From positions 702,566-766,565 of the forward strand of contig VWYX01000012.1 of NCBI GenBank assembly GCA_013396525.1: DNA of 64,000 bases, read 5' to 3'. Origin of the DNA: Chaetorhynchus papuensis. Its lineage: Eukaryota > Chordata > Aves > Passeriformes > Rhipiduridae. The notes under the pieces are model-generated. The model saw only the letters and a program-made list of their open reading frames with translations, was not told the DNA's origin and ran no database searches. Every line of letters begins with the position of its first letter. Within the stretch, counting starts at the first letter, position 1. This document shows positions 14,373 through 26,395 of the stretch, one piece after another. Made by a program: the position numbers and the translations under genes.

Positions 14373-16416
14373 AAACACCCTCTTTATGGTCCAGCAGCAA
14401 ATTGCTGCATCAAAGGAAGACATGGCAAGGCATTTTAATTGCTTTCCTACATTTAGGTATCTAAATTTAGTTGTATGCAATCTGCTACTGAAAGATACCA
14501 TGTGGGATTCATGTGCTCTATGCTCTAGTTGTCATGATTCATCTGAACTATTTTAGATCTCCATGTCAGGATGGGATGAATCCAGGGCTAGAAACACTGG
14601 TTCTTTTGTACTTTCGCAGTAGAGAGAAGCCTTTATTTTGACAAATAAGAGTATTTCATCTTGTAACTTAAAATTATATGAATGAATGTTGAATAACAAA
14701 GTGTATATATATATATAGTAGAAACTTCTGAAGACATAATGACTGCCAACCTCCAGTCACTTTCAGATACTTGTCATTGACAGGACAGATAGAAAGAAAT
14801 CTGTTTGATATTTTTGGTCTAAATGTTTCAAAATTGAAAAAAGAAAAAAAACCTTTTCTTCCTTGGTTTTTTTTCCGGTGAGAAATTAATCAAAAGCCGT
14901 TTTATGGGGCAAAATTTTTCCCCTAAATGATCAGCATTCTGTCTCTTCACTTTCCCTGCCTCACAGTCATCAAAAATTTCCTGACCAGCTGTAAGGGACT
15001 AGGAAAGACAGTAGCAGAGTCTATTATTGTTTAAATTAGTACCTTAGAATATTGAAAGCTCCACTTTGAACAAAAGACTAAAATTCCAGTTGTAAAAACA
15101 AATTTATCAACCATACGGAAGGGGAAGCTGAAATCTTACTAGTATGTCCTAGAGAGTTTCTACTGGAGTACTTACATAACTGTAGCACCTTTATAAAGGG
15201 GGAAAAATAGAGATGAATGCAGAGAAATATAACTGGTTTGATTCACAGATGTGGAAGAAAATAGAAACTGAAATTCCGATTTTTATTTTTAGCTAAAAAC
15301 AATCTTGAAATCTTAAAACTATATTAAGATAGCATATACAGTACAAAGAAGGAGTTAGAGGTAACACTAAAGGGACCAACCCAGAGCAAAGATGACCATG
15401 CAGAAGGACCTGGGGTAATGCAATATTCAGGCTACAATGGGGCCACTCTACAAGTGAGTTTCCCTATTTCCAGTTCATGACTGTGACAGGGCATAGTATT
15501 GAAAACTGAGAGGTGGTTGTGGTCACAACATTTGGAGTTCTTCCAGAGTAACCTTCAGAGGTTTTAAAATGAGCACAATCATTTCTGTAAGTGCTCATTC
15601 ATTTTTCATATGCCCGGTCTGTCTTCCTTTCTGCATTTAAATGTATTACACTTGCACTTGCACTTTTAATGGATATCTAAGATTTTAATGGAATTTCAGT
15701 GAACTGCACTTTGTATTTTCCCCAAAAAGGAATGATTCATTAGAAGCTGAAGCCAGGCTCTTTTTTTGTTCTGGCTAGTGAGAAGACAGCCTGGAGGTAT
15801 ATTGTATTAATTCCTAATATAAATGAAGTTAGATGACTGCAGAGCATAATGGTTATTTATGCTGAATAAGAAAGCAGGCATAGCAAAAAAAAAGTGAAAT
15901 GGAAGGGGACAGAACAGAAAATACGTTTCTGCAAATTAGGGAATGAAGTAAGAGGGTAGAAAGTTACAGAAAGCTTGCATACAGAAATGCATTTGAACTA
16001 AAAGCACTATTTTCTTTCAGATATCATAAGCAGAATAGGATTACATATCATATTAATCAGTTTTATAAATGCAACAGAAAAAAATCCATACAGGTGAATG
16101 ATCACCAGTAGCTAACAAATGAAATAAAAGTTTTAGGTACGTTGTTTAATTTGCCAGCTCCAGCCACATTCCCTGCAGGAGCTGCCTGAGAGCTGAAATC
16201 CCTACTTGAAATAAATATAATTGACTTTTAAAAAAATTACATTTTAGAGTGTATTTCTTCAGCTTTTTGTTAGAGAAGACTTAATAAAAGGTGTGTGCAT
16301 GCCATGGTAGATGAGCATGCAGAACTTTAATTTCAGCTATGTCAATTTTAGGCCCCAAATCTTGTTAAAAACACTATTACATTGGAAAAATCTTGATTGC
16401 ATTACTGTGTATCTAT
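14373..16416. other. AT-rich non-coding stretch
   Basis: No gene recognised. It contains an (AT)n run at 14703-14717 and a short repeated GCACTT motif near 15650-15665. No clear transposable element was seen. Confidence 0.55.
14703..14717. repeat. (TA)n microsatellite
   Basis: An uninterrupted TA run of about seven units, likely length-variable. It has no other context. Confidence 0.75.
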
Positions 16417-16450
16417 CCTTTACATTTTGGAATCCTTTACATTTTGGAAT
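16417..16450. repeat. 17-bp tandem duplication
   Basis: The unit CCTTTACATTTTGGAAT occurs twice, head to tail, at 16417-16433 and 16434-16450, with no mismatch. A small, recent replication-slippage type duplication is the simplest explanation. Confidence 0.9.
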
Positions 16451-16660
16451 GCATTTGTTAAAGGTGACACCATTTATCTCAGTTTTCTAGTTCATCAACA
16501 TGTGCCAAAATTTTCTTTTACTAACCTCAAATGTTTAGCATTTTATCTTAAAATCCTAATTAAAGATGTATTTTGTGCCAGCAAAAAAATTATGAAGCAA
16601 TAGTTTTCATGTGTACCCATCAGGAAAGCAGGTAAAAATCTCCATTAAATGATTGCACAG

Positions 16661-17027
16661 TGTTGCAGTCAAAGTGGGTCACAACATATATATACACTGA
16701 CAACTCCAGGCAGTGGCAAAAAGCATCTTTAATTCTACAAAGCCTCTTTTATACAGTTTCTTGGCACTTGTTCTGTGTCCCCATTGGCCTGTAAGTTAAC
16801 ATCCAACAAAACAATTGGTTACTTGCAACTAACACCCATCTGAAACAATCTAAAGCAAATATTGGCCTCCCTAGACCAGCTGTGCTATCTACATCTGTTG
16901 TTTATGGTTTCTTGCTTCCGTTGATGCTATAATTCTCACAGGTACAAACCGAATTCTCAAGGGTACAAAGTGATTGCGTCCAAGTCGAGCTCTGTGAAAC
17001 TTTCAGAGCAGCTCGTCGGTTTCCACA
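16661..17027 (-). mobile_element. Solo LTR, ERVK-like, copy 1 (minus strand)
   Basis: Read on the minus strand this is a 367-bp LTR starting TGTGGAAACC and ending GACTGCAACA. It is flanked on both sides by the identical hexamer GCACAG (16655-16660 and 17028-17033), a 6-bp target-site duplication as made by class II (ERVK/alpharetrovirus-like) integrases. It contains a TATA box (TATAAAAG, complement of 16746-16753) and, about 20 bp further on, AATTAAA as a polyadenylation-signal variant, so R is very short. The direct duplication on both ends with no internal viral DNA means the provirus has recombined out to a solo LTR. A second copy of the same length lies in opposite orientation at 21884-22250. 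This copy keeps several CpG sites that are CA/TG in the other. Confidence 0.93.
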
Positions 17028-17033
17028 GCACAG

Positions 17034-20000
17034 GACGTATTCAGGAAGGTAAGGAAGCTTTGCCTTTCCTGAGCATGTGTTTGCCTGATACAAGTCCAGA
17101 TTAGTGGGCCAACAGCACTTGCCTGTGTAAAGGACAACAGAAATAGAGCTCATTGAGTTCAGTAATTTTGCTAAGCTATCTTACAGTGTCAGGCATCACA
17201 CTAAGACTGGGGCTTCTATGATAAGAATTTATTACCTTCAAGGCAACTAAGGGATAACAGATCAAAAAGAGATGGCAGAACTTCAAGTTATTGAACACAT
17301 AGTTTGATCTTCAAAGCTGAAAATAGAAGACATCTCCATTTTCAGGTTTGTTAAAATGTAAGTAATAAGGGCAGGACAGTTTAAACCTTTTTATTGCCTG
17401 TCAGTCAGCCAGATCAACAATTAGGAAAGCAAGCACATGGTCTGAACTGTCCAAAGATTCCCACTCAGGGATGTGAGTTAATCTTTTTTCCTAGGAACAT
17501 TATGATGCCTAAATAGAACCTGCTGTTCAAAGAATGCAGGATTAGCCTGAGGTATGTGGCCAACTCATACAGGTGAAGTGGGCAACACACAAGTCACTCA
17601 AATCACTTTGCCAACCAAGAATTTACATTACATTTTTTAATCCCTTGATTAATACACCCTTTAGGATGTGTCTGAGGCCAAATTTCCTTTGCATCCACAA
17701 CAAGTAATGTCTACAATGTCCCCTAGAAATTATGCACTGTGTGTTGGGGAGAGTATCCACACCTGCTCTGAGGATAGGTAGTCATGTTGTGCTTGGCTCA
17801 ACACCTCTGAAATATTCTATCAACCCTTAAGAAAACATTGCTTGGGTGTTGTCAAACAGACAAAGTGAACAAACTACAAGATAGCTACTGCCATGTGCCA
17901 CCAATTAAATGGAACAGATGACTTGGTAAGTCAAGCAGTCTGAAAGGAATAGACAGGATGCAGTGTCCTGCTCCACAGATCTGAAATGTTGGAATTGTTT
18001 TGGTATTTCATTGTCTTATCACATTATGCTCTTTATCAACTCATTGTCTTCCTTCTATAGTACCCATTCTCCTTTTTCTTCACACTAAATAACCCCTTTT
18101 CTGCAGAATCATTTGAGATTGTTGTATCTAGTTCTCTGAGGGTCTCAATCAGAGACTTCTCACTGACTTCACTAGGGGCTGGACCAAGCCACATGAATAG
18201 ATTTGAGACCAACTCTTTCAGAGGTGTTTTTACTTCACAAGGGCTGCTTCTCGTTCACAAAATGGAATTATTCAATCCTGAGAATGTGTCATTTTGTTCC
18301 AGAGAAATTATTACATCTGTACTCAAAATAGTTACAAGAAAGTAATTGTTTTATATAACACCCATGATAATTAAGCTGTGTGCTGCAGATAACTACACTG
18401 GAAAGGAAAAAAAACTGAGTTGCAGAATTTCCTCTTTTGTATCAAATAGTTCAAAGGCTCTGGGTTTTACATCATAATCGTGAAACTTCTGTCACCCACA
18501 TGCTTGTGAAGAAGAGTGACTCACTGAAGAAACAATTCTTTTCTACTTATCGAGCACAAACATATGTTTCATATTGGAGACTCTTTTCTCACACCTCACG
18601 ATACTCCCAAGCAAAATTTTGCACCTTTTACGCAGTACCAACCCTGTTTTTTACCAGTCTGAAATAAGTACCTTATACAGTGTATTTGTAGTCAGAGACA
18701 ATCACAAAAGAAAAAACAATAGATTCATCAGTTAAAAAATGGAAGCATATATATAAACCACAACGCAGATACAAATTGTTATTAAAAGAACTGTCAATTA
18801 ACAGTATTTCACTGTTAACAGAAACAAACTCCCTGCTGCAGAAGTGGTGGCTCCCATTCATTTCTCCATACATTCTCAGAAGGTCTGGTTATTGTCCTGT
18901 TGGGCTCTGCAATACCCTGAGCCCATTTCCCTGGAATTTGCCATTTATTTATTCAGATGAACACATGTGTCTCCTATCAGAAGTCATAACTGTTTCTCAA
19001 AAATTCTATTACCTGCTGCTTGATTAAAGACTTCTTGATACATTTATGATGGTGGGTAAAAGAAGTGGGTCATGGACTGTCACCTTTTCAGCCACCGGTT
19101 CCACAGAGTATCTGAGTCAGAGGGCTGTAGCCACCAGTCTTTACAGCTATTCATCCATCCGTCCACCTCCCACTGCTGCAGACACTCTACTGTCTTCCTT
19201 CTCAGCTTCAGGACAAGAATGCCATTACAAAAAATCTCAAATTTATGTAAAAAGGTATAAGGAATCTTCCAACCTACCCACCTCAGCACAAGGAATATCT
19301 CAGAAGCACCATTTAAACATAGTAATATGTTAATTTGATTTTAGCCACTGTCTTTCAGACCCTTTTCAAACAGGTTAATCCCTGTTTAACTGTTCCCATT
19401 TTGCCCTGCCTCTGTTACCATTGATACTGACAATACTTGAGCCACTCAACTGCACTTTGTCCAAGATGTTATTTTGTCTGTGGGGTTTTCTTTCAGGACC
19501 TATACATACAAACTGTAGTGATACTCATTATGCATAACAATACTGATTTCTGCAACACCTGAGCCAAAGTCTTGTGAGAGACACATACACAGATGTTTGG
19601 TTGCCAGCCTGTCCCTGAGTGATCAGGGAAGAATTCATGGACAGAAGGACTATATGGCAGGAGCCACAGTGAATAAAATATGCAGGAGCAGTAGTGAATG
19701 AAATAATGCATGAATACTTTGGCAGCAGGGATGAAGAATCTTCTTCCACCTGAGAAACACAAATAATAAGCACATCTTTTTAGATCAAAAAGGCTTTAGA
19801 GCACTGTTTCAGAGGCAGTGGTCCACTAATCTGGCAGTTCAAGAGGGAAATATTTTCATTGCCCACTGAATTAATCCATACCTCGAATTATTTATCCTAT
19901 CTCAGGAAAACAGCTCTCCATTAAGGAAACATCTGCATGGGGCATAAGATTGCCTGCCTGTTCACCTACATTTGCTTCCCAGATCTCATGCTCCAAAATG

Positions 20001-21877
20001 TCTGCTTCGATGAAAACTGCTCCAAAAAAACCTTCAATGAAGGCTTTTTTCTGGTAGACAGATTCCTGAAAGAATGACCTTGAGGGCATGGATGCAATGA
20101 AAGAATAATCCCTAAAAAAAGCCCAAACAAAAACTGTAGGAAGAAAACAGGTCTTTCCAGAGCAAGTTTTATAGCTTTTTAAGTAATTTGAGATTCAATG
20201 ATGAATAATACAAACAACAAAACTGGTCCAGGTGCACACAGAGTATTAGACTCTTTCTGAGAAAGTGCTAGTTCATGCAAGAATACATTTACTGTGAAAC
20301 TAGAAGAACTTGAAAGTCTCTTACCATGCCAAGAACCTCTCACCCCTAGCACTAACAGCTAATTAATCAATCCATCAGTTAATTGGCTATCTTTAGATTT
20401 GTTCCAAAATGCATAAATACTATCTTAAATATTATGCAGGAAGCTATTACTACAAAAAGAATGCCGTAATGAGAATAAAGCAACCTGTCACTCGAACTCT
20501 TTTTAAATTTGTCTTGTCATGCACTTCCATGAAATGAGGCATTCCAAATGTGCCAAATGATCCAGGCAGCTCTGCCAATTTCTAAGCATTAATCCTAACA
20601 TACCTCCCATGAAGTATTAATCTTGTAATAGATTACTGCCCAACAGTAATTTATCTTGTACTTCATTTATATCAGTTAGATTCCTTGAGTGATCTATTCC
20701 AGAATGGAGGCTCTTGAGACAAAAACTCTAATAGAACAGCCTCAGGCTTGGGGTTTTATTTTCCCCTGTTTTTTCTTTAGATACTGCTTTAACATAGGAA
20801 TTAATCCTTACACATCACCATCTGATATACTCAGGGCAGTATATTTTTTCATTTCCAAATGCTTCAGAGACAGATCCTTGTTCTGTAGATGTGTTTATGG
20901 GGGTACCCGTCCCACCCAGTGACCAGAATCAACTGTGTCACCCTGGGGAGCCCAGACATCCCTTTAACCGGGCCTTATCCTGCACTTGAAGGCTGGGGAG
21001 CCACAATTCTCTCTCCTGTGGATCACTTCCAGAAATACTCACTTTGGTATGCAGCTGATGTGGGCAGGAAGGCCAGACATGCCAGGCTGCAGTTGGCCTT
21101 TCTTCCTATCAAGGCTGTTGCAGTCATTTTAATGGATGTTCTTTGTACACGGGGTAGAGATCGTGCTGCTTTTGCTGCAAAGGCAAAAGGATTCACTAAT
21201 TATTTTGGTTATTCATTACCCTGCTGAGACAAATGTTATGAAGAACAAAACGCAGAATGCTAATCTGGTGTGAATTTTGAGCATTACTCAGGGAATTTGA
21301 GCACTATGAAAAGATCTTGTGGAATCAGAAATGCTGCCTGGTAATAACAATAGAAGAAGGGACTTGTTCTCTAATTATCAGACATGAATCTGAGAAATTT
21401 GTCTTCCAAGGCACCATGACTTTGCAGTTCATTACATTCTCAATGACTCATATAATGAATATGTCCTTTTAATTGCTCTGTGTTGTCTTGACCCTTCTAT
21501 TAAGAGGATCATCCATTCTTTCAAAGATAGTCGTTATTCTTGTGTTCACAGAGTACTGCCTTAATCTAAGTGGACTTGCTGCATCCAAATTCTAGCAGGT
21601 AATGAGAATCCAAGTGAAGAGCACAGCTACAGAGACTGGGGAATAATCCAGAGCGGGAGAGAGAATCTTCTCAAAGTACAAAAGAGAGCTGACAGAAAGA
21701 ACAAATTAAAGGAAGATCTACATGAGCACCAGAGGGTTACACCTTTCAGTTTTTCTATTACACTGATATCACAGGTTTAGTATCATATGGTAGGGTCTTC
21801 ATATAGATACGCCTGTAATGAACTGTGCTGAGTCTGCTTCCCATGGGAAGGTATCAGAATTTGTAAACTGGACAGTC
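17034..21877. other. AT-rich non-coding DNA between the two inverted LTRs
   Basis: About 4.8 kb of unique-looking sequence with no recognised gene. An open frame at 20889-21227 (112 codons, plus) lies in a somewhat GC-richer patch at about 20905-21180, but its protein matches no family I know and no convincing splice structure was identified. Other frames, such as 19046-19333, overlap each other on both strands and are chance frames. Confidence 0.55.
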
Positions 21878-21883
21878 CTTTAT

Positions 21884-22250
21884 TGTGGAAACCGACAAGC
21901 TGCCCTTAAAGTTTCACAGAGCTCAACTTGGACACAATCACTTTGTACCCTTGAGAATTCAATTTGTACCTGTGAGAAGTTTTAACATCAACAGAAGCAA
22001 GAACCCAAAACAACAGATGAAGAATGCACAGCTGCATTGGGTAGGCTGTTGTTCACTTTAGATTGTTTTACCTGGGTGTTAATTGCAAGTAACCAGTAGT
22101 TTTGTGGGGTGTTAACACAGAAGCCAATGGGGACACAGAACAAGTGCCAAGAAACTGTATAAAAGAGGCTTTGTAGAATTAAAGACACTTTTTGCCACTG
22201 CCTGGAGTTGTCAGAGTATGTATGTGTTGTGACCCACCTCAACAGCAACA
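21884..22250 (+). mobile_element. Solo LTR, ERVK-like, copy 2 (plus strand)
   Basis: A 367-bp LTR starting TGTGGAAACCGACAAGC and ending CAGCAACA, clearly homologous along its whole length to the copy at 16661-17027 but in the opposite orientation. The flanks CTTTAT (21878-21883) and CTTTAC (22251-22256) form a 6-bp target-site duplication with one change. Promoter parts are intact in sequence: CCAATGG near 22122, TATAAAAG at 22158-22165 and AATTAAA about 20 bp downstream. There is no internal retroviral sequence, so this is a solo LTR from an independent insertion, as the target duplications of the two copies differ. Many differences from copy 1 are CA or TG here against CG there. The minus-strand open frame at 21988-22290 is incidental. 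Confidence 0.92.
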
Positions 22251-22256
22251 CTTTAC

Positions 22257-25200
22257 CACTTCTCATTAGAGTTATACATAGAATATGCACAAGTCAACAT
22301 ACAAAACATCTTATAGAGGCACTAAATCTTAGGAGGGCTTTCAGTATGTTTCAGTACCAGGAACGTGGTATTGCTGACTGAATGCCTTCAAAATAGTAAG
22401 CAATAAACACTCAGGTTACACATGCAAATTTCATGTTCCCTGAGACTTTAAAAATTCCACTCCAACTAATTTTCATAGTTAGATCAATATCAGTGTGAGT
22501 TGAATCAGTATACCATCTTCTGTTTAAAAGCTGCTGCAAACCACTGATTTATAAAGACACTTTGAATTCTCAGTATAATGGAAAAGCCTTTATGCACATA
22601 TTGAACAGGTCAAATTTTATTGACTTAAAAGCCTTAATAGTCTATTTTGACCTTGAATTAACATAGTCAATCAAAATGTGAGATAAAGCATAAGTTACCA
22701 TGTCAGCTTACTGCTTTTTGCTGGTTTCCTTTAGCACTGACTCATCTAAGAAATGGTTAAAAGGTCAAAAAGTTCTGACTGCTAAAGAACTTTGAGGAAG
22801 CTTCTCTCCCTGTTAGCGAAAAAGATGTTAAAAAGTTCAAAGCAAAAGAGAACGTGAACTTATGGAAGAGCAGCCACCAGCAAGCCTAAAATCTCGGAGT
22901 TAATCATAAAAGCAGAGTAAAGGAAGACTTTTTGTATTTCTGAGAGATGTGTTAAATCTTACCTAACTGGTATTATCCAAGAATAAGAATGTCTTGTCTT
23001 TTTGCTTAGCATCACTTTCCTTAAAAAAAAGTCCTTTTCACATAGACCCTGGAGAAGTCTTAGCATATGCATTCACTTCTATAGTTTTGTTTGGGTTTTT
23101 TCTATCAAAAAGGAAAAGTAGGCAGAAAACTTCTTAGTATTTCATTTCTTAGCTTCTGATAACTTTTTAACTTACAAACACTAAACTAATGAAGTCCTGC
23201 TGAAGTTTGAGCTGTCTGAATATTTTTTTTCCAGGACACAGGACATAATAGGAGTTTCACATGTTTCATTGTCAACTCTATCCACTGCATAGAGGCTGAA
23301 ATAGCAAATTATGAAATGGATTGTCTTATATTATGAAATCTCAAGAGCTATAATAAAAACCATGAGTACTACACTTTAGAATTGAATTTTCTAATCTCTT
23401 ACAAGCGTTACTACCTAAAGCTATATATGATGCGCACTTACTGTAACACCACAACAATGATGCAAACACAAAGTCCACCGAGAGTCAAAACAATTTGGTT
23501 TTATGCAAAACATGATTTATATAAAATTTTTGCTCTCATGGATTAAAAGTATTCAAGCATAGTAATTAATGCTAACAGTGATTCTTCAACATTGCAGTAA
23601 GAGAGTGTGGAAAGATTTATTTATGATCTTCTCCCAAATTAGCCAGCAAAGTGTTTTTCCAAAATGCAGTTTTACACAACTCAGCAAACAAACAAAAGAG
23701 AATTTTGTTTGTGATTATACTGAATTTTTTCACTGAATGTTAACGAATTTTTAATTGTCTTCACTAATTTTACTTCTTAATTATGGCACAAAGTGAATTT
23801 ACTGGAGCTGATTAAAAATTGATTCACCCATTCTTTAGTGAAAGGTCTAGTCCCAAATTCCTAAATGAGAATGGGCTTATTTAAAGTGCAATTTAAAGTT
23901 TAAAGTGAGAAAGAATAAAGAGTCATTTTGTATCGTTTAAAATTTTCAAGCAGTTCTTAATATTTGTTGTGTGATATATGAATACAGGTAAAAGAGAATG
24001 TTCTTTCACTAAGAATCCCGATTATATAACATTTTCATTTTGGTTCTGGGGCTATATGTTTCATGTACAAATTAGCATGGTACTGCCAGCACAATCTTTC
24101 TTCAAGTACTAGTAGTTTCAAGCTGGGCTTCCAAGAAAAACAGAAAACATCTGTATGGAGTTTATTTCTGGTTATGTATGTCACCACTGAAACAGAGTGG
24201 TCACATAGAGGAAATCCTTATTACAGGAAGTACAGATCAACAGACTTGCAAAGTGTAGCTCTGGTGGGAGAAACCAAAGCATACTATAGCAACCACTGCT
24301 GTCAAAGTATTTTGAGATAGAGACAGATCTATATATGTATTTATTTAATTAATTAATTTTCTACTGACACTGATTTGCAAACCATGGAAGCAAGGAACAA
24401 GAATGTTAATTCATATCTGCAACTAGTCTACACTGTAGTACAAATATTAACATCGCGCTGTGTAAAAAACTCAAACAAAGAAAAGGTGTTCACTCTGGTC
24501 TAAGAGTAACTTGTATTTTAACCTCACTGAAAAGAGACACTAGCAGCTACCTATAAAAACTTAATTTAGTAACATACAGAAATAACTCAAAAATTCCTCA
24601 CAGTGGGAAACACTAGATCCTTTTATTAAGTAACCTGTGCAGTAAAATAGAGCAGCAGGGTACAAAGTGTAAAGACAGAATGACAGATACCAAAATTCCT
24701 CCTTGGGATAAGCCAGGCCTATGAGGTTGGGGGCACAGGTTCCTATAACTGGTTCAGCCACAGCTGTTTCCTCAAAACTTCTCAAGAGACTCTGGAGAAC
24801 TCTGCAAAACTCAGAGTCAGATTGGGTTCCATGTGACAACAATGAGGGTCATATTTCTGCCTTAATACCAAAAAATGCCAGGGCAGAAAGTCAGCTGAAG
24901 CACAAGTTACAAACGAAGCAAGTCTTCAGTTCTCTGCTTTTCCTCAGAGGTTTGCCCCAGACAGTGAGAACTGTGCAGGGGTTATTCCCTTTTCAAAGCC
25001 CTATTCACTCCAAATCACAATTCATACATGTTTCTTTCTATAATATAGTGCTGTACCACTGGTGTCACAGGGAAGGGCTGCGGCACATATCTTTACACAC
25101 TATTTTTTTTTTCACTGAGGCCAAATATTCAACTTTGCACCTACTGCTGTACATTGTTTTTATACACATGAATATATATATATTATATGATGAAGAGTCT

Positions 25201-26299
25201 CTCATTGGGAGTCTATCACTCCTATGAGACTGAGCTTTCCAAACAAAATACCTTGGATATTTTTGAGGGTCTTCTCTCAAGAGATATTAATTAAGTAATT
25301 TATCCTTGAAATACATAGAGATTTCATGTCACTGCTTTCCTGCCCATGTACAAGCCAGCCTTCAGAATACCACATTTATGCTACCCCTTGGCAAACAGCT
25401 GACACTGACATCAGGACAAGACATTCATGCAAAAAAACCTCCAGGGAAAACAGTATAACACTATGTGTTTGAACAATTATACTCTATCTTATTTCTCCTG
25501 CTTCCAAATGCCAGGTTCTGTTTACCTTCATTAAACAAATTTTACTATCCATGAAAGCAGAGGAAATATATGTATGTATATTTAGGGAGTTATGATAAAT
25601 TTTGCCTGTAGATGGTATGATATGAGCTGTAATCTAATTGAGTAGACGTAAAATAAAATTTGAATTTTATATACATTTTATTTCAATATCCACAGCACTG
25701 AATGTTCAAGAAATTATCATAAATCTCAGCATTTAAAATTTTGGATATCCAGTTATAGTTTCTGTTCATAATTCAGGGTTCCTTCTGTTCTGTGAAGGAC
25801 ATTTAACAGGCAGCCAATTTGGTTTTTGTTTGCTTGGCCACATAAATTGCAGGAGATAGGTGTTTGAGATTAGTTCTATTCATAATCACTACTCCACTTT
25901 CTTATATATGCACTCTCATAAGTGACACAGTCAGCAGGATGCCTCCTGCTGTGATGAATTTTGTCTGCTCATATTGGATGGTGTGTTTATATCAGGTCTG
26001 ATAAGGAACCAACACCTGTACATCTATGAGCACTTTTTTTCTTAATTTAGGCTTTTGGAGGAACCAACCATTCAAGATTCCTTAGCGCTGTCCCAAAACA
26101 CTTTTTGAAAACATGTTGTCTGTAAGTAATTACATTTCTCTATCTGCATGTCTGATAAATTCTCCAGACTGCAATTTACAAATGATCCCTCTACAAAGGA
26201 GTTTCTACCAAAACCTCTACACGAAATGTCTCTTTGGTGACTGTGGAGCAGTGATGTGGGAATTAACTATCCAGCCAGGGGTCGTGTGTACATCCATAC
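22257..26299. other. AT-rich non-coding stretch
   Basis: No gene or clear repeat recognised. An open frame at 24721-25227 (168 codons, plus) is among the longest in the window. It has an ordinary N-terminal half and a low-complexity, AT-driven C-terminal half rich in aromatic residues, Ile and Leu, with no domain I can name, so it is treated as chance. Confidence 0.55.
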
Positions 26300-26395
26300 C
26301 TGTATGCATACACATACATAGATTCACACACATACATATATTTTATATATATATATATATATGTGCGCACACACACATATACATATATACACATG
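26300..26395. repeat. Compound (TA)n/(CA)n microsatellite with 52-nt alternating purine-pyrimidine core
   Basis: A CA/TA-rich stretch begins near 26300. From 26344 to 26395 purines and pyrimidines alternate without a break: a TA run, then a TGTGCGCACACACA centre, then CATATACATATATACACATG. Alternating purine-pyrimidine DNA, especially with a GCGC core, is the classic class prone to left-handed Z-DNA, and the TA part can also extrude a cruciform. Open frames here are incidental. Confidence 0.9.

Noticed and set aside
24721..25227. 168-codon plus-strand open frame
   Set aside because: The C-terminal half is translated AT microsatellite-like DNA, and the N-terminal half has no known motif.
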